DNA of 64,000 bases from Tsukamurella sp. PLM1. Lineage in GTDB: Bacteria; Actinomycetota; Actinomycetes; Mycobacteriales; Mycobacteriaceae. The notes under the pieces were generated by a model, which was not told where the DNA came from, searched no databases, and saw only the letters and a list, made by a program, of their open reading frames with translations. The position numbers were made by a program, and so were the translations under genes. The stretch spans positions 1,302,001 to 1,366,000 of the forward strand of contig NZ_AP025688.1 of the NCBI RefSeq assembly GCF_023168325.1, given 5' to 3'. Shown piece after piece: positions 36,803 through 46,595 of the stretch (positions are counted from its first letter, which is position 1; each line of letters begins with the position of its first letter).

Positions 36803-37525
36803 CTAGAACGGCAGCGAGTACTTGAGGACGTAATCGAGATGTTCTTGCATCGCTTCGGCTGCCTGGACGCTGTCGCCCGCCTCGATGGCTGTCGTGATGT
36901 CTATGTGTTGGCGGAGCGCCTTGTGTGCGACCTCCTTGGTCACGTGCAGGTACTGCGCCGGGTGTGAGCAGTTGTGCACCGACGCGATGAAGGCGGCGAG
37001 CAGCCGATTGCCGGACGCGTAGCCGATCGCCGTGTGGAACCGCAGGTCGTACTCCGGGATGTCCGGGTCGTTGATGCTGATCTTCTTCTGCTGCTCGATG
37101 ACCGACTTCAGCTTGGCGATGTCCTCGTCGGTGCGGTTCTTGGCGGCCCACTCGGCTGCGGGGATCTCCAGTACGCGGCGGACCTCTGTGATCTCGCCGA
37201 TGTCCAAGGCTCCGATCCGTACGATGGTGTCCATTGATTCGCTGAGCATCTGACTCAATGAATCGGGGGTCACGGTATTGACGAAGCTGCCGCCTGCGAC
37301 ACCTGGGATCTTGCGAATCAAGCCCGCGCTGACCAGCGCGCCGAGCGCCTCGCGCACAGTGGGTCTACTGACCCCGAATTGCTGTGCGAGCTCGGTTTCC
37401 GGTGGCAGCTTGTCGCCCTGGGCGAAGCGTCCGTCGAGGATCGCCTCGCGCAGCTGTGCTTCCACCTGGTCGCGCGGACGAGTGACCTGCCGCGCCTTGA
37501 ACGACTTCGGTCGTGGTGATGCCAT
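36803..37525 (-). CDS. GntR-family regulator with FCD domain (FadR subfamily)
   Basis: A 240-residue repressor. Residues 15-80 are a winged helix: REAILDGRFAQGDKLPPETE, then LAQQFGVSRPTVREALGALV with the recognition helix. The C-terminal FCD domain keeps the metal-binding pattern: Asp and His in YDLRFHTAI, His in RQHIDITTAIEAGD and His in MQEHLDYV. FCD proteins respond to carboxylates or acyl-CoA. ATG at 37525 has TTGGAG six bases upstream. It is the only dedicated regulator of the catabolic island that I see and the best candidate to bind the nine GTCnGAC sites. Confidence 0.9.
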   Translation of the reverse strand: MASPRPKSFKARQVTRPRDQVEAQLREAILDGRFAQGDKLPPETELAQQFGVSRPTVREALGALVSAGLIRKIPGVAGGSFVNTVTPDSLSQMLSESMDTIVRIGALDIGEITEVRRVLEIPAAEWAAKNRTDEDIAKLKSVIEQQKKISINDPDIPEYDLRFHTAIGYASGNRLLAAFIASVHNCSHPAQYLHVTKEVAHKALRQHIDITTAIEAGDSVQAAEAMQEHLDYVLKYSLPF

Positions 37526-37738
37526 GGAATCTCCAATGGGACTTGGGTCGAACTTTTCGGCCGATGTGGAAAGCGATAATTGCCCTACAGTCTCCCACAT
37601 TGCAGGAGGCTTCCGTGTGATGTGTGATGCGTTGATCAGCCGGAGTAGCCCGTGCGGCTCCCGCCTGGATTGACTTCGATCGGTGTGGTGTAAATGATAT
37701 GACAGTATCTGGTATGTAGCCTAGCGGAAGGTGTTGAC

Positions 37739-38722
37739 GTGCGTGGTGATGTACGAAGTCCGTACTTCGATGAGCTGAGCGTCGGGCAGGTGTTCGACAC
37801 GGCTCCCGCCGTGACCCTGACCGACGGAATGGCTGCGGTTCACGCGAGCATCGTCGGCAACCGTCTCCCGCTGTCGCTGGATGCGGAACTCGCGCAGGCG
37901 GTCGCGGGGCGCCGGGTGGTGAGTCCGGCGCTCGCCTGGGATGTATCGATCGGGCAGTCGACGCTCGCCACCCAGCACGTGCGCGCGAACCTCTTCTATC
38001 GCGGACTGTGCTTCTCCCGGCTGCCGGCGATCGGGGATACGCTCCACACGGTCACCACGGTCGAGGCGCTGCGGGAGAACTCGCGCCGTCCGGGCCGCCC
38101 GGCCACGGGGCTCGCGGTTCTGCGAATCACCACGAGCGATCAAGACGGCCGTGCCGTGCTCGACTACCGGCGCTGCGCGATGATCCTGCTGTCGCCGGGC
38201 GCGCCGGAAACCGGTCGTGCCGACGACTTCTCGCGTGCAGTGGATCTGCCGGACGATGTGGACTTGTTCGCCTCGGTGGCGGACTGGGACCTGGGATCGA
38301 TCGGTACGCGCGAACGGGCCGCGCGGAACGCGGGTGATGTCCTCCGGGTGCTCGGCGGCGACGTGGTCTCGAATGCGCCGGAGCTGGCGCGGCTCACGGG
38401 CAATGTCGCGCGTGTACACCATGACGCGGGGGCCGGGGGCGGTACTCGACTCGTGTACGGCGGCCACGGCATCGGCCTCGCATTCCATCACCTCTGCCAG
38501 GCGCTGCCCGAGATCGTCACGGTCGCGGGTTGGCACCAGTGCGATCACGTCGGCCCGGTCCGAGAGGGCGATCTGCTCGCGTCGACCGTGGAGATCGAGA
38601 GCGTGCTGCCGCACCAGGGAGGTGCGACGGCCCTGGGGGTGCGGGTCGTCACCGTGCGACGCGATCCTGACGGCTCCGAGTCCGAGGTTCTCCATTGGCG
38701 ACCGGTGGTGATCGTCGCGTGA
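37739..38722 (+). CDS. MaoC-like (double hot-dog) acyl-CoA hydratase
   Basis: A 327-residue protein of the MaoC/mesaconyl-CoA hydratase type. The N-terminal part begins YFDELSVGQVFDTAPAVTLT, and the C-terminal half repeats the fold, with IGLAFHHLCQALPEIVTVAGW then HVGPVREGDLLASTVEIES. Hydration of an unsaturated acyl-CoA is likely, by family. GTG 37739 is the start. Its stop overlaps the start of the CitE-like lyase, the same pairing as mesaconyl-CoA hydratase with beta-methylmalyl-CoA lyase. Confidence 0.78.
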   Translation: MRGDVRSPYFDELSVGQVFDTAPAVTLTDGMAAVHASIVGNRLPLSLDAELAQAVAGRRVVSPALAWDVSIGQSTLATQHVRANLFYRGLCFSRLPAIGDTLHTVTTVEALRENSRRPGRPATGLAVLRITTSDQDGRAVLDYRRCAMILLSPGAPETGRADDFSRAVDLPDDVDLFASVADWDLGSIGTRERAARNAGDVLRVLGGDVVSNAPELARLTGNVARVHHDAGAGGGTRLVYGGHGIGLAFHHLCQALPEIVTVAGWHQCDHVGPVREGDLLASTVEIESVLPHQGGATALGVRVVTVRRDPDGSESEVLHWRPVVIVA

Positions 38723-39560
38723 GCGCGCCGATGACCACGGCCGAGCGGATCCGTGCGGCCAGGTCCTGCTCTTCGTCCCCGGTTCGCGGCCCGACCGTTT
38801 CGCCAAGGCTCAGGCCTCGGGGGCGGATGCGGTGGTCTTCGACCTCGAGGACGCGGTGGCTCCCGGCGCCAAACAGGCCGCTCTCGAGGAGGTCGTCGGA
38901 TGGCTGGCCGGTCGCGGCCGGGATGTTCCGGCAATGGTTCGGGTCAACGCAATCGATACTCCGTGGCACGCCTCGGAGGTCGAGATGCTGCGCGGTCTTG
39001 ACGTCGCTCTGATGTTGCCGAAGGCGGAGACACCCGAAGACGTGACGGCTCTGCACCGCGGAGCGGGTGGTCTCGCCGTTGTGCCATTGGTCGAGACGCC
39101 GCGCGGCGTGCTCCGTGCCGAGGCGATCGCCGCTGCCGCGGGTGTGGTGCGGCTCGCTCTCGGTCACATCGACCTCGCAGCCGCGCTCGGTGTCGACCCG
39201 GACTGCCACGAGGCCTTTCGGCACGTCCGCGCCCAACTGGTTCTGGCGGGTGCGGCCGCGGGGCTGGCGGCACCGATCGACGGTGTGACGACCACGCTGG
39301 GTGACCCGGAGCCTCTCGGTCGCGATCTGAAGCACGCGCTGTCGCTCGGCTTCGGTGCCAAGTTGTGCATTCATCCCGGTCAAGTGGAGGCGGTGCACGC
39401 AGCATGTCGTCCGACCGCGGACCAAGCCGCCTGGGCGGAGCGCGTGGTCGCGGCAGTCGGTTCCGACGGGACCGCGGGCGGCGCCATTGCGGTGGACGGC
39501 CGTATGGTCGATCCGCCTGTCGTCGCGCGAGCCGTGGCACTCCTCGCTCGCATGGGGTGA
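38719..39560 (+). CDS. HpcH/HpaI- or CitE-like CoA-ester lyase, frameshifted
   Basis: About 280 residues after repair. From GTG 38719 the frame reads MTTAERIRAARS and then breaks; one lost base near 38765 restores LLFVPGSRPDRFAKAQASG. Then DAVVFDLEDAVAPGAK (Mg site), MLPKAETPEDV, PLVETPRGVLRAEAI and CIHPGQVEAVHA follow, the usual order in citryl-, malyl- and methylmalyl-CoA lyases. It should cleave a 3-hydroxy-type CoA ester made by the coupled MaoC-like hydratase. Confidence 0.85.
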
Positions 39561-39798
39561 GGTCGACCGACATCACGACCAGGTTTTGACAGATAGATTA
39601 TTGACTAACAGTAGACCATCGGGGCAGGATGTGACTGTTGTCACGAGGGGCCCTGGGGCGCCGGGGTGAGGTTCACGGCGCGCGACCTGCCGCTCGTTCC
39701 GGAGGCGGGGGCACCCGCCGAAATCCTGCGGGCCCGACCATGTGTGGCGATCTGAAGACGAAGGACGTCCGCGCGTGCAGCGCGGGTAGTGGGAGGCA

Positions 39799-41463
39799 AT
39801 GATGAGCTCGGGAAATGGCCATGTCGTGGGAGCGCTCCCGCCGGGGAGCGTCCTGTCCGACGACGAGGCCCGGAGGAGGGTCGCATCGGGGCTCTGGAGC
39901 GAGGTCTCGCTCGCCGGCTATCTCGAAGACGCTGTCGCGCGGTATCCGGACCGGGTCGCCGCGATCAGCATCGACCCCGACGGTGACGTCGTGCGAGAGA
40001 TGACCTACGCCGAGGTCGACGAGCTGAGTCGCCGCGTCGCGGCCGGCCTGCAGGCCCGGGGAATCGGGCAACGCGATGCGGTGTCGGTGATGATGACGAA
40101 CTGCGCGGAGTTCCTCGCCATCGTTTTCGGCGTGCTGCGGGCCGGCGCCACCTACTCGGGGATTCCGATCACATACGGGCGGCACGAGATTGAGTACATG
40201 ACGACGCAGGCGGGCAGCAAGGCGCTGATCGTCTCGCGCGCGTACGGCGGGAAGGACGTCCTCGAGACGTCCGTTCCGGAGGAACTGCGCGACGGCGCCA
40301 TGGACGTGATCGTCGTCGGCGAGCCGGCAACGGGCACCGTCGGCCTGGATGACGTACTCCGTCCCGCAGAGGATTGGGTCCCGGCTCCGATCGATCCTTT
40401 CGGTATCGCCCAGCTCGCGTTCACCTCCGGAACCACCAGTTCCCCCAAGGCGGTCATGAACCTGCACGCCACGCTCGACGCGATGGTGCGCGGGTGGGCC
40501 GAGCACATCGGGCACGACGCGTACGGCACACCACTGGTCAACCTGGTCATGTCTCCGGTCGGCCACTCGACCGGCTTCTTCTGGGGTTCGCTGCTCACCG
40601 TGTACCTCGGTGGGACGGCGGTGTACGCCGAGCGTTGGAGCCCGGAAGTGGGCGTGCGTGTGATCGACGAGTACGGGATCACCTTCATGATCGGCGCACC
40701 GACGTTCTACATCGACCTCATCCGGACAGCGGGGATGACGAGGGACCGGGCGCACGCGCTCGAGCTCGTCGTGCTGGCCGGCGCACCGATCCCGCGGCCC
40801 CTCATGCGCGAGACGGAGGAGGCGCTCGACTGCGTAGCGGTCCCGGCGTGGGGGATGACCGAGTTCGGTATCGCGGTTTCGGGACGACCGGGCGCGGGCG
40901 AGGTCAACTACGGCACCGACGGCGTGCCGCTCGCGAGTGCTGAGGTGAGCATCCGTGACGAGTCCGGCGCGGAACGCTCCGTCGGTGAGGAGGGCGACCT
41001 GTGGCTCCGGGGCAGCGGCCTGTTCGTCGGGTACGCCGGTCGTCCTGATGCGACTGCGGAGGCCTTCGACGCCGATGGCTGGTTCGCCACGGGGGACACC
41101 GCGGTTCGCGGCGAGGGCGGCACCGTGAGTATCACGGGGCGGACGAAGGACATCATCATCCGTGGCGGCGAGAACATCCCCGTGGGCACCGTGGAGAGCA
41201 TGATCTTCAAGCATCCGTCGGTGACCGAGGTGGCGGTGGTCGGCTATCCGGACGAGAGGCTGGGAGAGCGTGCCTGCGCGTTCCTCCGCTGTCGCCCGGG
41301 TGAGTCGCTGGATGTCGAGTCCCTGCTCGAATTCCTCGTGTCGTCCGGATTGGCGAAGCGCTACTGCCCCGAGCGGGTGCTGGTCGTCGACGAGCTGCCG
41401 AAGACGATGAGCGGGAAGATCCGGAAGGTCGAGCTCCGCGACAGGTTGCTCGACGCGCGATAG
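39799..41463 (+). CDS. Acyl-CoA ligase, cyclohexanecarboxylate-CoA ligase type
   Basis: A 554-residue adenylate-forming ligase. AFTSGTTSSPKAVMNLH is the P-loop, MSPVGHSTGFFWG the acyl-pocket region, VPAWGMTEFG the A5 motif and GRTKDIIIRGGENIPVGTVE the hinge; the catalytic Lys is in PKTMSGKIRKVE. The MSPxxHxTGFxxG and GGENIPV patterns resemble cyclohexanecarboxylate-CoA ligase (AliA) more than the enzyme at 19025-20635. ATG 39799 follows GGGAGG. It stands just before the third MHS carrier, consistent with uptake then activation. Confidence 0.85.
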   Translation: MMSSGNGHVVGALPPGSVLSDDEARRRVASGLWSEVSLAGYLEDAVARYPDRVAAISIDPDGDVVREMTYAEVDELSRRVAAGLQARGIGQRDAVSVMMTNCAEFLAIVFGVLRAGATYSGIPITYGRHEIEYMTTQAGSKALIVSRAYGGKDVLETSVPEELRDGAMDVIVVGEPATGTVGLDDVLRPAEDWVPAPIDPFGIAQLAFTSGTTSSPKAVMNLHATLDAMVRGWAEHIGHDAYGTPLVNLVMSPVGHSTGFFWGSLLTVYLGGTAVYAERWSPEVGVRVIDEYGITFMIGAPTFYIDLIRTAGMTRDRAHALELVVLAGAPIPRPLMRETEEALDCVAVPAWGMTEFGIAVSGRPGAGEVNYGTDGVPLASAEVSIRDESGAERSVGEEGDLWLRGSGLFVGYAGRPDATAEAFDADGWFATGDTAVRGEGGTVSITGRTKDIIIRGGENIPVGTVESMIFKHPSVTEVAVVGYPDERLGERACAFLRCRPGESLDVESLLEFLVSSGLAKRYCPERVLVVDELPKTMSGKIRKVELRDRLLDAR

Positions 41464-41481
41464 GCGGGCCATTAGGTAACT

Positions 41482-41488
41482 GTCAGAC
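41482..41488. promoter_or_regulatory. FadR-like operator candidate, GTCAGAC
   Basis: Core tGTC-A-GACa, identical over nine bases to the site at 14.1 kb, 53 bases before the TTG start of the third MHS carrier. Confidence 0.55.
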
Positions 41489-41540
41489 AAATCATGTAAT
41501 GTGATTCATTGTCGGTCAGGTCATACCTTCGGAGGCTTAG

Positions 41541-42831
41541 TTGGGCGCAAAGGATTCCACTTCCCAGGTTCGGCGGGTCGGGCTCGCCAGCCTCATGGGC
41601 ACGACCATCGAGTACTACGACTTCTTCGTCTACGGAACTGCGGCCGCCCTGGTGTTCGGCCAGGTGTTCTTTCCGGACTCCGACCCGCTCACCGGGGCAC
41701 TGCTGTCCTTCGCGACGTTCGGCGTGGCTTTCGTGGCCCGGCCGCTGGGCGGGGTTCTCTTCGGACACTTCGGCGACCGGGTGGGCCGCAAGGCGGCGCT
41801 TGTCACGACCCTGTTGATGATGGGCGTGGCCACGGTCGCGATCGGCTTCATCCCGTCCTACGCCGCGATCGGCGTGGCGGCGCCGCTGCTGCTCGTGGCG
41901 CTTCGGTTCGTTCAAGGGGTCGCACTCGGCGGTGAGTACGGCGGTGCCGTGCTCATGACGGTCGAGCACAGCCCACCCGATCGCCGCGGCTTCTACAGCT
42001 CCTGGGTGCAGACCGGTGCGCAGTTCGGCCTGATCATCGCCAACGTGGTCTACCTGGTCATCGGGTCGGTCACGAGCGACGCGCAGTTCCTCAGCTGGGG
42101 CTGGCGGGTCCCGTTCTGGCTCAGCGCCCTGTTGGTCATCCTCGGCCTGATCATCCGTTTGCGGCTCGAGGAGAGCCCGGAGTTCAAGGCGCTCAAGGAG
42201 TCGAAGGAGATCGTTCCCGCGCCCGTCGTCGTGGTGCTGCGCAACCACATCCGCGAGGTACTGCTCATCGCCGGTGCCGCGGTGGGCAACTCGGTCACCT
42301 TCTACGCGGCCACGGTCTTCGGTCTTTCGTACGGCTCGACGCACGGCTTCACGCGCAACCAGATGCTGACGGTGATCATCATCGCCGCGGTCTTCGTGAT
42401 CGTCGGGAGCATCCTCATGGGCGCGCTGAGCGACCGGTTCGGGCGAAAGCGCATCTTCGTCATCGGCAACCTGGCGATCGCGGTCACGGTGTTCCCGTGG
42501 ATGCTCTCCTTCGGCACCGAGAACCTCGCGGTGGTGATCGCCGCCTACCTCGTGATGCTGGTCGGGTACTCGATGACCTGGGGCACGATCGGCGTCTTCT
42601 TCTCCGAGGTGTTCGACGGTGCGGTGCGCTACACGGGGCTGTCCATCGGCTTCACGATCGGCGTCATCGTGGGTGGCGCCGCGACACCACTGGTGCTGAC
42701 CAAGCTCGTGGATCAGTTCTCCTCCGCCGTGCCCGTGATGCTGTGGGTCACCGGCGCGGCGGTGCTCCGCGCTCTGCGCGATCCCGATGCGGCGGGCGGC
42801 TCAGGCCCCCGTCCTCTCGGCGCGCGCCTGA
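41541..42831 (+). CDS. MFS metabolite:H+ symporter (MHS family), frameshifted near its end
   Basis: About 430 residues after repair. The start is TTG 41541 with GGAGG five bases upstream; no better start is in frame. GTTIEYYDFFVYGTAAALV, GHFGDRVGRKAALVTT, GGEYGGAVLMTVEHSP and WGWRVPFWLSAL are MHS hallmarks. After VPVMLWVTGAAVL the frame becomes improbable and would run into the next gene; shifting by two lost bases at about 42765-42785 gives a short tail and a TGA at 42829. It is followed by pyc after 73 bases. Confidence 0.85.
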
Positions 42832-42904
42832 GCGTCCCGGGCGTCACCGGCCTCGATCACGAATCCGAACACCACCTCGAAACATCGAAGGGCTCCAACC
42901 ACCC

Positions 42905-45900
42905 ATGTTGCAGAAGCTGCTCGTAGCCAATCGTGGCGAGATCGCCATCCGCGCCCTCCGCGCGGCCTACGAACTCGGGATCGCCTCCGTTGCGGTGTAC
43001 CCGTACGAGGACCGAAAGTCGATCCATCGGCTCAAGGCCGATCAGGCGTACCGCATCGGTGAAGAGGGGCATCCGGTCCGCGCGTACCTCTCGATCGACG
43101 AGGTGATCCGCGCAGCAAAACGGTCCGGAGCCGACTCGATATACCCCGGCTACGGATTCCTGTCCGAGAATCCCGAGCTGGCGGCGGCGTGCGCCCGCGA
43201 GGGTATGACCTTCGTCGGCCCGTCCGCCGACGTACTCGAGCTGGCCGGCAACAAGGCCCGCGCCATCGCCGCCGCGCGGGAGGCCGGCCTGCCGGTGCTG
43301 TCCTCGTCGGCACCGTCGGACTCCGTGGAGGAACTGGTGACCGCGGCGGCGTCGATGACCTTCCCGGTGTTCGTCAAGGCGGTGGCCGGGGGCGGCGGTC
43401 GCGGGATGCGGCGGGTCGATGATCCCGAGTCTCTGCGCGATGCGATCGAATCTGCCTCTCACGAAGCAGATTCCGCCTTCGGCGACCCGACGGTGTTCCT
43501 CGAACAGGCGGTGATCAACCCCCGCCACATCGAAGTGCAGATCCTCGCGGACACCCACGGCAACGTGATCCACCTGTACGAGCGCGACTGCTCGCTGCAG
43601 CGCCGGCATCAGAAGGTGATCGAGCTCGCCCCGCACCGAACCTCGATCCGGAGCTGCGCGAGCGGATCTGCGACGACGCCGTCGCGTTCGCGCGTGCGAT
43701 CGGCTACTCCTGCGCCGGCACTGTCGAGTTCCTCGTGGACGAGAACGGCCGTCATGTGTTCATCGAGATGAACCCCCGGATCCAGGTCGAGCACACCGTG
43801 ACCGAGGAGATCACCGACGTCGACCTGGTGCAGGCCCAGTTGCGCATCGCAGCCGGTGAGTCGCTCCTGGACCTGGGCCTGACTCAGGACGCGATCCGGG
43901 TGCACGGGGCGGCGCTGCAATGCCGCATCACCACCGAGGATCCGAGCAACGACTTCCGCCCGGATACGGGCCGGATCACCGCGTATCGCACTCCCGGCGG
44001 TGCCGGGGTCCGGCTGGACGGCGGCACCGTGCTCGGTGCCGAGATCGGTGCGTACTTCGATTCGATGCTGGTCAAGTTGACCTGCCGCGGGCACGATTTC
44101 CCGGCGGCCGTCGCCCGCGCCCGCCGTGCGGTCGCGGAGTTCCGCATCCGCGGCGTGGCGACCAACATCCCGTTTCTCCAGGGCGTGTTGGACGACCCCG
44201 ACTTCCGGGCCGGCCGAGTCACGACGTCGTTCATCGCCGAGCACCCGGACCTGCTGGGCGCCCGGGTGTCCGCCGACCGCGGCACTCGCATCCTGAACTA
44301 CCTCGCCGACGTCACCGTGAACCGTCCTCACGGCGAACGCCCGTCCGCGGTGTACCCGCACGAGAAGTTGCCCGCGACGAACCTCACGCTGCCGCCTCCG
44401 CCCGGCTCGCGGCAGCGGCTACTCGAGTTGGGGCCGGCCGGTTTCGCGACGGCCCTCCGTGAGCAGCGGGCTCTGGCGGTCACGGACACCACTTTCCGCG
44501 ACGCGCACCAGTCGCTGCTCGCCACACGCGTTCGCACGCGGGACCTGCTGGGCGTCGCAGGGCACGTGGCCCGCACCACGCCGGAGCTGCTCTCCCTGGA
44601 GGCATGGGCGGCGCCACCTACGACGTAGCGCTGCGCTTCTTGCACGAGGATCCGTGGGAGCGGTTGGCCGCGCTCCGCGCGGCGGTCCCCAACATCTGCC
44701 TTCAGATGTTGCTGCGAGGACGTAACACGGTGGGCTACTCGCCGTACCCGGAGACCGTGACGGAGGCATTCGTTCGCGAGGCGGCTGCGACAGGTATCGA
44801 CATCTTCCGGATCTTCGACGCCCTCAACGACGTCGACCAGATGACGCCGGCCATCGACGCGGTGCTCGAGACGGGCACGGCGGTCGCGGAGGTGGCGATG
44901 AGCTACACCGGCGATCTGATGGATCCGAACGAGACGCTCTACGACCTCGACTACTACCTGCGTCTCGCGGACCGGATCGCGGCGACCGGCGCGCACGTGC
45001 TGGCGATCAAGGACATGGCGGGCCTGCTACGGGCGCCCGCCGCGACGAAGCTCGTGGGCGCGCTGCGCGAGCGGTTCGATCTGCCGATCCATGTACACAC
45101 CCACGACACTCCGGGCGGGCAACTCGCCACGTACTTGGCGGCGATGGCCGCCGGCGCCGACGCGGTCGACGGAGCGAGCGCGCCCTGTCCGGCACGACGA
45201 GCCAGCCCGCGCTGTCATCGATCGTCGCCGCGACCGCGCACACCGAGCACGACACCGGCCTCGACCTGCAGGCGGTGTGCGACCTGGAGCCGTACTGGGA
45301 TGCAGTACGGCGGGTCTACGCACCATTCGAGTCGGGAATTCCGGCACCGACGGGCAGGGTGTACCGGCACGAGATCCCGGGCGGACAGTTGTCGAACCTG
45401 CGACAGCAGGCCGTGGCGTTGGGTCTGGGTGACCGCTTCGAAGACGTCGAGACCAGCTATGCCGACGCGGACCGGGCGTTGGGTCACCTGGTCAAGGTGA
45501 CTCCGAGTTCGAAGGTCGTCGGCGACCGGCGCTGGCGCTCGTGGGCGCGGAGATGCCGATCGAGGTGTTCACCTCCGACCCGTCGAAGCTGGACATCCCG
45601 GACTCGGTGATCGGCTTCCTGCAGGGTGAGCTGGGCACACCGCCGGGCGGCTGGCCCGAGCCGCTGCGTACACGTGCCCTGGTCGGGCGCACGGAGCCGC
45701 CGCGGGTTCCTTCGCTCTCCGCACCGGACGAGCAGAAGCTCAATGGCACCTCCGCCGAGCGTCGCGCGACGCTGAACCGCTTGCTGTTCCCCGGGCCGAC
45801 AAGGAGTTCGACGAGCATCGCGAGCGGTACGGCGATACCGCCCGGTTGTCGTCGAACCAGTTCTTCTACGGCCTCCGCCGGGCGAGGAGCACCACGTCGA

Positions 45901-46300
45901 ACTTGCTCCGGGAGTGACCCTGCTGATCGGTCTCGAGGCGATCAGCGAACCCGACGAGCGTGGGCTGCGAACCGTCATGTGCCAGCTGAACGGTCAGCTC
46001 CGCCCCGTACAGGTTCGCGATCGGTCCATCGCCACGGACCACCCGTCCTCGGAGCGCGCCGACCGGACGAACCCGGGACACATCGGTGCACCCTTCGCTG
46101 GAGCTGTGTCGCTCGCTGTCGCGGTCGGCGACCGGGTGGCGATGGGCGACGTGGTGGCCACCATCGAGGCGATGAAGATGGAGGCGGCGATCACCGCCCC
46201 GCACGCCGGCGTGGTGGAGCGCACCGCGATCGCGAGGGTGCAGCAGGTGGAAGCCGGTGACCTCGTGGTGGTGCTCGCCGTGGCGAGTGCTGCGGATTGA
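42905..46300 (+). CDS. pyc: Pyruvate carboxylase, with six apparent one-base deletions
   Basis: Carboxylates pyruvate to oxaloacetate using biotin. About 1133 residues after repair, normal for one-chain Pyc. Domains in order: biotin carboxylase from MLQKLLVANRGEIAIRA with VFVKAVAGGGGRGM, HIEVQILAD and FIEMNPRIQVEHTVTE; carboxyltransferase with TDTTFRDAHQSLLATR, FRIFDALNDV, the metal/Lys region AIKDMAGLL and HVHTHDTPGG; and a C-terminal biotinyl domain with EAMKMEA (biotin Lys). Frame changes fall at about 43633, 44607, 45178, 45528, 45800 and 45880, each equal to one missing base. That all domains are present argues for sequence error, not decay. Confidence 0.95.
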
Positions 46301-46327
46301 CGCTAGCGGTATCCGTCGAAGCGAATG

Positions 46328-46358
46328 AGCCGTCCGGCCCGCGAGGGTCCGGGCGGCT
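46328..46358 (+). terminator. Terminator hairpin after pyc
   Basis: A 10-bp stem with one G-T pair (46328-46337 with 46349-46358) lies 28 bases after the pyc stop, and further pairing is possible in the loop (CCC with GGG). Confidence 0.65.
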
Positions 46359-46488
46359 CTTCGCCGTTGTGCAGCGACGTCTCGTCGTGCCCTCCCGGCG
46401 TGTGCACTGGCCCGAGCGTGCTCCAAGAGGCTTGACGTGACTTAGGTCATACAGATAGAGTTTTGACCGCTAGTTCATATGAGACCCA

Positions 46489-46520
46489 GGATGTTATTCG
46501 TCTGACGCGAAGCAGGACCT
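46489..46520 (+). promoter_or_regulatory. Ribonucleic antiterminator (RAT) site for BglG/LicT
   Basis: GGATGTTATTCG, then a short loop and CGAAGCAGGACCT, follows the RAT pattern GGATTGTTAxTGxxx...GCAGGCAAAACC recognised by LicT/BglG proteins, with the outer GG-CC and inner TTCG-CGAA pairings. Its 3' end overlaps the left arm of the following terminator, as the antitermination mechanism requires. The cognate regulator is coded at 50002-50867. Confidence 0.65.
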
Positions 46521-46560
46521 GAGCTCTGATACCTCGCCCGGGTGTCGTTGCTCGGGTCTT
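46514..46560 (+). terminator. Conditional terminator in the bgl leader
   Basis: Left arm 46514-46524 pairs over 11 positions (two G-T) with 46550-46560, which runs straight into a short T-rich stretch. The RAT structure would sequester the first bases of the left arm and let transcription continue into the PTS gene. Confidence 0.6.
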
Positions 46561-46595
46561 TCATGTATCGAGTCAGAAGGTGAGGTCATGCGATC

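Noticed and set aside
39673-41490. 605-codon open frame on the minus strand
   Set aside because: It is the shadow of the CoA ligase at 39799-41463; the product is rich in Arg, His and Asp with no domain, as is typical of antisense frames in high-GC genes.
42905-46300. Pyruvate carboxylase as several separate subunit genes
   Set aside because: The breaks fall inside domains, not between them, and there are no ribosome sites at the pieces; missing bases explain it better.
46500-46506. GTCTGAC in the bgl leader
   Set aside because: It matches the FadR-like core but lies in the loop of the RAT structure, outside the catabolic island; taken as chance, and a reminder that single sites are weak evidence.
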